From Haematobia irritans (taxonomy: Eukaryota; Arthropoda; Insecta; Diptera; Muscidae), in assembly GCF_050003625.1 (NCBI RefSeq), contig NC_134399.1, positions 222,698,975 to 222,762,974 of the forward strand: a DNA stretch of 64,000 bases. The letters run 5' to 3'. Position 1 is the stretch's first letter, and each line of letters starts with the position of its first letter. The translations under genes and the position numbers were made by a program. The notes beneath the pieces are model-generated. The model saw only the letters and a program-made list of their open reading frames with translations, was not told where the DNA came from and did no database searches. This document shows positions 56,451 through 64,000 of this stretch, piece after piece.

Positions 56451-56630
56451 TATTTTAAAAAGACCTCGAGCTTGAAGAACCATTAATTTATAATTCTAAC
56501 AAAAAGGTCGACCAAAATCAAACAAAAACTAATAAGAAATTTTGGACCTCTTTTTGTACTATTTACGTTCCTAAAATTTTTGGGATTTTTTTTTTAAGAT
56601 TTGGCAACACTGACCTAGCCTAACTAGTGA

Positions 56631-57690
56631 TAGAGCGAAGACGAATGGTCAACCGTCGAACCATAACATCTGCTCTTATTTCAGAAGTTAATAATACATT
56701 TCTAAGATTCGCTTTGTTTGGAGAGTTTTGCCAGTTTACACTCTTCGAATCAATCATAATATTTTCTCATTGGAATGTTGAATTTTTTAATACCACTGTG
56801 CAGCAACCAAACCTAATAAATGCTTATAAAACTTTCAAAAAGGGGTTACATTTATGGCTAAACGATAACTACAGTTACACAATGCTAAATATATGGGTGT
56901 ATGTGTGAATCACTAGCACATACTTTGATGGAAAATGTTTTAAAATGGCACATAACCGCCACATAGAATTTTCCAATTCCCCCACGGTTAAAGGAATAAA
57001 GAAGGTGGTCCTGTCAATTCACGCGATCCCATGACCAAAGGAGCATAGAACGAACCAGCGAATCACTAATCTGTAACTAATTTGTTGTGAAACTTTAATT
57101 AAGATGTTGTCGTACTTGGAAAATTTATTTAAATTATAGACTAAGACCTAACTTTGGCCATGTTACCCATAAAATGGGGCTCACTTGACAGGCATTAGGG
57201 AATTTCGTAGAAATTAAAAAAAAAATACCTATATGAATTTATAATCATGTTTATGCATGTACGTTGTTGGAATCAAATTTATGTGGGGGTAGGAAATTTT
57301 ACTAAGTTTACTTTTTTAAATCCCTCCATTTCCTAGTATATTGCAACTATGTGCTCATTAGGGTTTTAATGGAAATTCTAGGGAATTTAGATTTTTGCGA
57401 ATGAGTTTTTCCCTCCCCATTTTTGCTACAAGCTAATGGTTCTTGTTGGTCCTAGACCACGAAACCAATGTTATTTGCCTTTGGTGTTTCCTTAGACCCG
57501 AATGATTGCTCCATTTTTGTGGCATTCTTATCTGATTGAGTGTAAATTTTATAGAATTTATTCAACCCTTTGCGTTGAATTTGTAACGTTCTTCTGTGGT
57601 TAACATTTGTAATGGCATTCGATTATTTTCCCCCGTTAGTTAAGAACGATTGGGAAAGCGTATTTACAGTAGTTCTCAAATATACGGTAT
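56631..57690. other. No gene seen
   Basis: The open frame at 56627-56908 (93 residues) shows no domain that I recognise, and it begins at the SINE junction. The rest is AT-rich unique-looking DNA. Confidence 0.4.
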
Positions 57691-57699
57691 AAAATATAT

Positions 57700-58142
57700 A
57701 CGGTATATATTGAAAACACATAAGATAATTCATATTCCGAAAAAAGAAAAATGCAACTTCTGTGGAAGATTTTCGTCCAATATCATTATTGCCCATATTT
57801 GATAAAATATATGAAAAAAAATTATACCAGCAACTCTCAACATATTTAGAAGATAAGAAACTTATATTTGAAAACCAATACAGGTTTCGCACAGGATGTG
57901 GAACCGAGGAGGCTTTAGTTAATGTTGTTAATTGTATATGCAAGGGCTTAGATTGTGGTTTCTCTGGTGTAGGTGGTATTTTCTATGACTTCTCTAAGGC
58001 ATTTGATTTAGTTGATCACAATATACTATGTCGAAAGTTCAAATTTTATGGAATTAATGGGAGAGAACTGCTTTTATTTAGAGATTATTTGCATAAACGT
58101 AGACGTAGTTCGTTGACATCAATGGAAGTAAAAGTTCTTTAA
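57700..58142 (+). pseudogene. LINE reverse transcriptase fragment (Jockey-like)
   Basis: An open frame from about 57740 with SVEDFRPISLLPIFDKIYEK (RT motif 1) and GGIFYDFSKAFDLVDHNIL (motif A with its Asp). It is cut at 58142 by a SINE fragment and an assembly gap, so motifs B and C are missing. No stop within about 125 codons. There is a frame break just upstream (IPKK). It may be the 5' part of an element whose remainder is in the gap. Confidence 0.82.
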
Positions 58143-58145
58143 AAG

Positions 58146-58258
58146 AGGTGGCGAACTTTTCTCTTATCACTGCGTGCTTCTCGATTCTATGGTCAGTTCA
58201 ATGACAAGGGACCTACTTTTTATAGCCGAATCCGAACGGCTTCTCACATTGCGTAGAA
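58146..58258 (-). repeat. SINE fragment at the gap edge
   Basis: GGTGGCGAACTTTTCTCTTATCACT to ATCCGAACGGCTTCTCACATTGC, body of the 33171-type SINE, cut by the gap. Confidence 0.75.
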
Positions 58259-58358
58259 NNNNNNNNNNNNNNNNNNNNNNNNNNNNNNNNNNNNNNNNNN
58301 NNNNNNNNNNNNNNNNNNNNNNNNNNNNNNNNNNNNNNNNNNNNNNNNNNNNNNNNNN
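58259..58358. other. Assembly gap (100 N)
   Basis: Exactly 100 undetermined bases, the usual placeholder for a gap of unknown size. Anything spanning it cannot be interpreted. Confidence 0.98.
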
Positions 58359-58399
58359 TTTTCCACTCTTTGGTAGATTGGTAGAATTCTTAATGTTTT

Positions 58400-58690
58400 G
58401 GTTGATTTCTATAGAAATAAAATTTTGACAAAATTTTCTATAGAATTAAAAATTAGATAAAATTTTCTCTAGAAATAAAATTTTGACCAAATTTTCTATA
58501 GAATTAAAATTTTGACAAATTTTTCTATAGAAATAAAATTTTGACAATATCGTATATAGAAATAACATTTTAACAAATTTTTCTCTAGAAGTAAAATTTT
58601 GACAATATCTTATATAGAAATAAAATTTTGACAAAATTTACTATAGAAATAAAATTTTGACAACATTTTCTATAGAAATAATTTTTTTTT
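58400..58690 (-). repeat. 29-bp tandem repeat array B1
   Basis: Minus-orientation copies of the 29-bp unit (TTTCTATAGAAATAAAATTTTG), leading into the foldback at 58690. Confidence 0.85.
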
Positions 58691-59546
58691 TTTTTTGGAT
58701 CTCAGCTTAAAGCCATGCATAGACTAAATTATAAGTGTAGCTTAACCAACAGAGAAAAAGTATGCTTGTCAAATTTATTTGGGCAAAGCCCTAAAGACTG
58801 CAAGATGGTTGGATGTACAGCTGTTTCGGAATTACCACATTCCTCATCAGCATCCTCTACTTGCAGCAAAACTATCAACCAATTATCAGAATAAATTCGG
58901 GTAATTCACTCAACCCAAAGTGAACTACACTTGAACCTCCCGAAAAAGGGTTTGATAGTCGGCTACTGCCTAAACAAATTTGCCAGCATATCTCTTTTCC
59001 TTTGCCAAACTCAAATCATCGATTTGAATGTATTTGGCTGGGTTTGGTTTTGAGCGTGCTTCCTCTATCTTCATTCGTTTTGTTTGTTATTGTTGGCTTC
59101 TCTTCAATCGTTATTGTTGTTTTATTTTTTTTTTTTGATCTCAGCTTAAATCCATGCATTGACTAAACTACAAGTGTAGCTTAACCAACAGAGGAAAAGT
59201 ATGCTTGTCAAATTTATTTGGGCAAAGCCCTATAGACTGCAAGATGGTTGGATGGACGCACGTTTCGGAATTACCACATTCCTCATCAGCATCCCGAATT
59301 TATTCTGATAATTGGTTGATAGTTTTGCTGCAAGTAAAGGATGCTGATGAGGAATGTGGTAATTCCGAAACAGCTGTACATCCAACCATCTTGCAGTCTA
59401 TAGGGCTTTGTCCAAATAAATTTGACAAGCATACTTTTCCTCTGTTGGTTAAGCTACACTTGTAGTTTAGTCAATGTATGGCTTTAAGCTGAGATCAAAA
59501 AAAAAAACAACAATAACGATTGAAGAGAAGCCAACAATAACAAACA
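58691..59546. repeat. Foldback element B (one arm plus a full hairpin)
   Basis: A left-arm copy at 58691-58905 (GATCTCAGCTTAAAGCC to AATTATCAGAATAAATTCGG), about 165 bp of spacer, then a near-perfect hairpin: left arm 59072-59297, loop about 59298-59338, right arm 59339-59546. Arms exceed 200 bp and include CATTCCTCATCAGCATCC / GGATGCTGATGAGGAATG. Same family as element A at 15898-16550. The 86-residue open frame shares DADEECGNSE and HPTILQSIGLCPNKFDKH with the frame in element A, as expected for copies of the same repeat. Confidence 0.8.
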
Positions 59547-60665
59547 AAATGAATGAAATAAATTTTTGACAAAATGTTCTATAGAAATAAAATTTTGACA
59601 AATTTTCTATAGCATTAAAAATTTGACAAAATGGTCTATAGAAATAAAATTTTGACCAAATTTTCTATAGAATTAAAATTTTGACAATTTTTTCCCTAGA
59701 AATAAAATTTCGACAATATCTTATATAGAAATAAAATTTTTGCAAAATCTTATGTAGAAATAAAATCTTGACAACATCTTATATAGAAATAAATTTTGAC
59801 AAAATTTTCTATAGAAATAAAATTTTCAATAGAAATAAAATTTTGACAAAATTTTCTATAGAAATAAAATTTTGACAAAATTTTCAATAGAAATAAAATT
59901 TTGACAAAATTTTCTATAGAAATAAAATTATGACAAAATATTCTATAGAAATAAAATTTTGACAAAATTTTCTATAGAAATAAAATTTTGACAAAATATT
60001 GTATAGAAATAAAATTTTGACAAAATTTTCTATAGAATTAAAAATTTTACAAAATTTTCTCTAGAAATAAAATTTTGACAAAATTTTCTATAGAATTAAA
60101 AATTTTACAAAATTTTCTCTAGAAATAAAATTTTGACCAAATTTTTCTCTAGAAAAAAATTTTGGCAAAATCTTATGTAAAAATAAAATCTTGACAATAT
60201 CTTATATAGAAATAAAATCTTGACAACATCTTATATAAATAGAAATAAATTTTGACAAAATTTTCTCTAGAAATAAAATTTTTACAATATCTTACATAGA
60301 AATACAATTTTGACAAAATCTTATGTAGATATAAAATCTTGACATATAGAAATAAAACTTTTACAAAACTTTTTCTAGGAATAAAATGTTGACAAAATTT
60401 TCTATATAAATAAAATAATGACAACATTTTCAATAGAAATAAAATGTTGACAAAAATTTCTATAGAAATAAACTTTTGAAAAAATGTTCTATAGAAATAA
60501 AATTTTGACAAAATTTTCTATAGAAATAAAATTTTTACAAAATTTTCTATAAGAATAAAATTTTGACAAAATTTTCTATACAAAGTAAATTTTGACAGAA
60601 TTTGAAAGAAAAAATGTCACTAAATTTTCTACAGAAATAAAATTGTGACCAATTTCTCTATCGAA
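59547..60665 (-). repeat. 29-bp tandem repeat array B2
   Basis: About 38 diverged units in minus orientation, continuing B1 across the foldback. Open frames are repeat artefacts. Confidence 0.88.
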
Positions 60666-61172
60666 AAAAAAAATTGTAACACAATTTTCACTAAATTCTT
60701 TATAAAAAGTTTAATTTTCGTTTTAAGCCATACTACCAAAGTCTCATTTTTTCTTCATTTTTGTAGAAGTGGTAACTTTCTCGACACATTTATAATTAGC
60801 ATCGTGAGAAAAAATGGGACCCAAAATTGAGTTTATTTTATTATTCAATTTGTTTTTAATTAGCATAAACCAAAAATGCATAAAATGGTTGAATTAGTAT
60901 AACTTAAATTTATTATTTCCCAATCGATCAAAATGCTTTGAAGATCGAAAATGAAATAATGTTTCGTCATTTTGACGAAGGATGACTGTCTAGGGTTAAG
61001 AATTGTAGTAGGTGTTAGTATTTTGGTCGTATAAAAGTTTTTTTACATATTTTTGTATGTCAATCAAATGTAATTTTTTTCATTCTGGAGTTTTTGCAAA
61101 CGGTTTGAGAAAAATAATTCCAATTATTTTTACAAAGAATTTCCTAGTGCATTTTTGGTTACGTTAAGAAGA
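60666..61172. other. No gene seen
   Basis: AT-rich sequence with no recognised element. Confidence 0.4.
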
Positions 61173-62525
61173 AACAAGTATATACGGCCGTAAGTTCGGC
61201 CAGGCCGAAGCTTAATTACCCTCCACCATGGATTGCGTAGAAATTTCTATTGAAGACTGTCATCCACAATCGATTTACTTGGGTTGCGGTAACACTTGCC
61301 GATGGCAAGGTATCATAAAACTTCCTAACACAATAATATATACCACATAGTCCATACGTGGTATATATTAAACTAAAAAGGCTGATTAAATACGTATATA
61401 ATTAAGTTTAAAGTTTCTATAGAAATAAAATTTTGACAAAATAAAATTTTGACAACATTTTCTATAGAAGTAAAATTTGGAAAAAATTTTCTATAGACAG
61501 AAAATTTTGACAAAATTTTCTATAGAAATAAAATTTTGACAAAATTTTCAATAGGAATAAAATTTTGACAAAATTTTCTATAGAAATAACATTTTGACAA
61601 TGTTTTATATAAAAGTAAAATTTTATTTTTAATTATTTTATTTTATTATTTTTGGCGCGAGTGGCAACCATGATTATGAACCGATATGGACCAATTTTTG
61701 TGTGATTGGAGATAGGCTATATATAACTATAGACCGATACGGACCAATTTTGGCATGGTTATTAGCGGCCTTATACTAACACCACGTTACAAATTTCAAC
61801 CGGATCGGATGAATTTTGCTCCTCCAAGAGGCTCCGGAGATCAAATCTGGGGAACGGTTGATATGGGGGCTATATATAATTATGGACCGATATGGACCAA
61901 TTCTTGCGTGTTTCTTAGAGACCACATTCTAACACTATGTTCCAAATTTCAACCGGATCGGATGAATTTTGCTCCTCCAAGAGGCTCCGGAGGACAAAAC
62001 TGGGGATCGATTTATATGGGGCCTATATATAATTATGGACCGATATAGACCAATTTTGGCATGGTTGTTAGAGACAATATACTAATGGCATTTGCTCCTC
62101 TAAGAGGTTCCGGAGGTCAAATCTGGGGATCGGTTTATATGGGGGCTATATATAATTATGGACCGATGTGGACCAATTATTGCATGGTTGTTAGATACCA
62201 TATACTAACACCATGTACCAAATTTCAGCCGGATCGGAAGGAATTTGGTTCTCTTAGAGGCTCCGCAAGCCAAATCGGGGGATCAGTTTATATGGGGACT
62301 ATATGTAATTATGGACCGATATGGACCAATTTTTGCATGGTTGTTAGAGACCACATACTTACACCATGTACCAAATTTCAGCCAGATCGGATGGAATTTG
62401 CTTCTCTTAGAGCAATCGCAAGCCAAATTTGGGGATCCGTTTATATGGGGCTATACGTAAAAGTGGACCGATATGGACCAATTTTTGCATGATTGTTAGA
62501 GACCATATACTAACATCATGTACCA
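61173..62525 (+). mobile_element. HINE-like repeat 8, right end missing
   Basis: Starts AACAAGTATATACGGCCGTAA with a TTCGGCCAGGCCGAA hairpin and TACCCTCCACCATGG. A short 29-bp array lies inside at 61412-61625. It then carries about six GGGGGCTATATATAATTATGG units and stops at 62525 against a MITE-B fragment. Confidence 0.7.
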
Positions 62526-62612
62526 CATTTTTTAGACATAATTAATTTTTTTCACTTGTTAAAGAAAATTTTGTAGTTTGAAAGAAAAAATTGGAGTTCA
62601 AGATCATGGACC
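62526..62612. mobile_element. MITE-B fragment
   Basis: TTTTTAGACATAATTAATTTTTT to AAAAAATTGGAGTTCAAG matches the interior of 21024-21537; no ends. Confidence 0.55.
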
Positions 62613-62639
62613 AAAAGAGAGTGAATTTCATTGAAATAC

Positions 62640-62850
62640 GAACGCGTAACGACTAAGGCAGAATATTTGGCAATTCTGTATGGAAATCGTAACGTATGAG
62701 CTCGAAAGCAAACAGAAGTCGACTGTTCGACTCCTGTAGAAGAAGTTATTCGACAATTGGTTCACAGGCATGCAAAAGTGTATTAATCTTAATGGGGAAT
62801 ATATTGAAAACAATAATGCTATTTTCGATTAACAATATTGGTTTTATTCT
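62640..62850 (+). pseudogene. Mariner transposase C-terminal scrap
   Basis: Translates to GMQKCINLNGEYIEKQ at about 62766-62813, the usual last residues of mariner transposases, followed by TTCGATTAACAATATTGG. Upstream sequence is too decayed to assign. Confidence 0.5.
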
Positions 62851-63730
62851 TTAATACCGAAATATAAAAGGCAATCACTGTACCACAAACTCTTACTACA
62901 GCTTAGTTCAGTTTTGAAATCATTGGTTGATTTCATATTCCATTTTTCTAAGGAATAAGGGAATAATCAAATTTCTCAAAAAGAAACCCCAATATTTGGT
63001 TCCCACTGCCCCATACGATATACATAGTCCTGTCTTCAGCTAACAATTGCTGAACTGGTTTATGATTTGATTTTAGCAAAGGATATGAGAGGGCTGACCC
63101 AAGTTAGCAGTGAGTCAAGCAAACATATCCCTGATTGAATTAAGCATTTATAGTTTGTTTACACTGCCACACCACACAAAGGAAATGAACTCAGACCGTA
63201 AATTCTTGGCCCGCATAGTTGTACGATTGGAATTGGCAATGGGTATAAGGGTTAATAATAGCTGCTTACCCCATTCTTTGACTCAAAAACTACAATCATT
63301 GAATCCTATCACTATCATCAATTAAAACCATAAACCTATTTCTACAACGTATATGGTTTTTGGGCTATAAGATTTAATTTTAAATAAAAAATGTAACTCA
63401 AAATTTTTAAATTTAATATAAGAGTCATGGGAGATACTCTAATTTAACTTCTTGTCGTAACATTGTCGTCTAAAACAATTAAAAATCACATCCACATAAA
63501 ATGTCTTTAAGCAAAAAATAAAAAAATATCCTGGCTTGAGTGGGCGACAATATGAGATAAATGGTAGCACAAAAATGGTTAGTATGCAAAAACAAAATTG
63601 GTCATTTGGAAAGACCAATACAATATTCACACATGGAGAAAAATTTCTATCCATCAACTGCAGACACAAAATATAAGCAAAATATTTCAAATTAAAAAGT
63701 TGATTGACAATGAAAATGTAATCAATTAAA
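62851..63730. other. No gene recognised
   Basis: The open frames at 63110-63325 and minus 63439-63690 have no domains that I recognise. Confidence 0.4.
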
Positions 63731-63734
63731 AATT

Positions 63735-64000
63735 ATCAGACCCGCCTGCGAAGAGTTGGGTATCAGGGATTCATACTAGATGGATGACAGATGCAGCATC
63801 TTTCAGGCGGAGGTATTTGCCATTGCGAAGGCTGCGGAACTACTGTTGATGAGGCCGATATTCAGGAGCGATATCAGCTTCTTCATCGACAGTCAGGTAG
63901 CAATAAAGGCCTTAGGAAATCCGAGCATAACATCGAAGGTAGTCAGCCGCTGTCGTAGAGAGCTTAGAGCTTTCACTGAACACTGTGCTGGGTACCTCGA
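63735..64000 (+). pseudogene. LINE RNase H domain, runs off the window
   Basis: In one frame from 63780 to the end: MDDRCSIFQAEVFAIAKAAE, then FFIDSQVAIKALGNPSI and VVSRCRREL, the RNase H motifs of Jockey/I-type LINEs (Glu in QAE, Asp in IDSQ). A TAG at 63777-63779 precedes it in the same frame, and the flanking LGIRDSY suggests that the protein continued upstream. Base composition is more GC-rich than its neighbours, as in a younger insertion. The rest lies beyond 64000. Confidence 0.75.

Larger units (their letters stand above)
53890..56460 (+). mobile_element. Penelope-like retroelement, 5'-truncated
   Basis: Contains one long RT-GIY-YIG reading frame (54250-56118) and an about 340-bp 3' region with an AATAAATAAAATA end at about 56440-56453. 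In the same frame, upstream codons still look like protein (LLSLGQKHGLP, FPLFKYISDGEH) back to about 54070, broken by one TAA at 54154-54156 and another at 54067-54069. The element is therefore truncated and mutated only at its 5' side. No terminal repeat pair was found. Confidence 0.85.
53322..56612. mobile_element. hAT-like element with 8-bp duplication
   Basis: Ends CAGTGTTATCA and TTGGCAACACTG (complement CAGTGTTGCCAA) are flanked by a perfect 8-bp duplication, ACCTAGCC, at 53314-53321 and 56613-56620. CAGTG-type ends with 8-bp duplications are characteristic of hAT elements. No transposase remains; own sequence is about 280 bp on the left and 150 bp on the right. The rest is a SINE and a Penelope-like element. 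Subterminal GGGGG/CCCCC and AGGGGTTTTT runs are notable. Confidence 0.8.
53038..56630 (+). mobile_element. Diverged SINE whose tail hosts a hAT-like element
   Basis: Head is weak (TACCTTGGCTCAAAGGTTAG, GGGTTCAATCCCAG B box); the body can be followed to CTGAACTATCGGGCTC. The tail AACCTAGCC/TAACTAG is split by the element at 53322-56612. Confidence 0.7.

Overview
This is eukaryotic, AT-rich DNA packed with transposable elements (TEs), almost certainly from a muscoid (calyptrate) fly. The evidence is a mariner copy at 9.66-10.89 kb whose ends and reading frame match my recollection of Himar1 (horn fly, Haematobia irritans), long fields of a 29-bp TTTCTATAGAAAATTTTG-type repeat, and many dispersed elements bearing TTCGGCC/GGCCGAA hairpins and GTCY/ACAG microsatellites. 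A stomoxyine fly (Haematobia, Stomoxys) is the best guess; mariner elements move between species, so this is inference. I see no convincing host gene, rRNA gene or functional tRNA gene. The only long intact reading frame is a Penelope-like retroelement at 54.25-56.12 kb.

Layout. 0-3.2 kb: an internally deleted Jockey-like LINE split by an ITmD37E (Tc1/mariner) element. 3.3-4.9 kb: one MITE inside another. 6.6-9.5 kb: degenerate repeats. 9.66-10.89 kb: the Himar-like mariner. 13.5-24.2 kb: four Helentron-like non-autonomous elements (here HINE-like), 29-bp arrays, a foldback hairpin element and mariner debris. 26.1-31.2 kb: two HINE-like elements; the first holds a DD41D mariner, which holds a second ITmD37E copy; the second holds a 13-bp-TSD SINE carrying a MITE. 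32.9-37.5 kb: SINEs, MITEs, another HINE-like element and two opposed mariner fragments. 37.7-40.9 kb: MITE containing a minus-strand LINE containing ITmD37E copy 3. 41-43.5 kb: one SINE split by two elements. 45.5-47.7 kb: an 18-copy 29-bp minisatellite, then a mariner relic split by a SINE. 49.8-51.1 kb: an array of primer-binding-site-like repeats. 51.5-56.6 kb: SINEs hosting a PIF/Harbinger relic and a hAT-like element, the latter holding another SINE and the Penelope-like element. 57.7-64 kb: LINE RT fragment, a 100-base gap, more 29-bp arrays with a second foldback, a HINE-like element and a LINE RNase H fragment running off the edge.

The elements form a stratigraphy: insertion points can be read from TA, 8-bp and 9-13-bp target duplications, giving relative ages. 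Most interesting are the Penelope-like element with a hammerhead-like 3' motif, a family of ultra-short (about 60 bp) SINE-tail retrocopies with their own target duplications, a 910-bp MITE built of 21-bp repeats, and the paired foldback/29-bp-array loci. Nothing looks like a cooperating host gene system; the unexplained single-copy stretches are listed as such.
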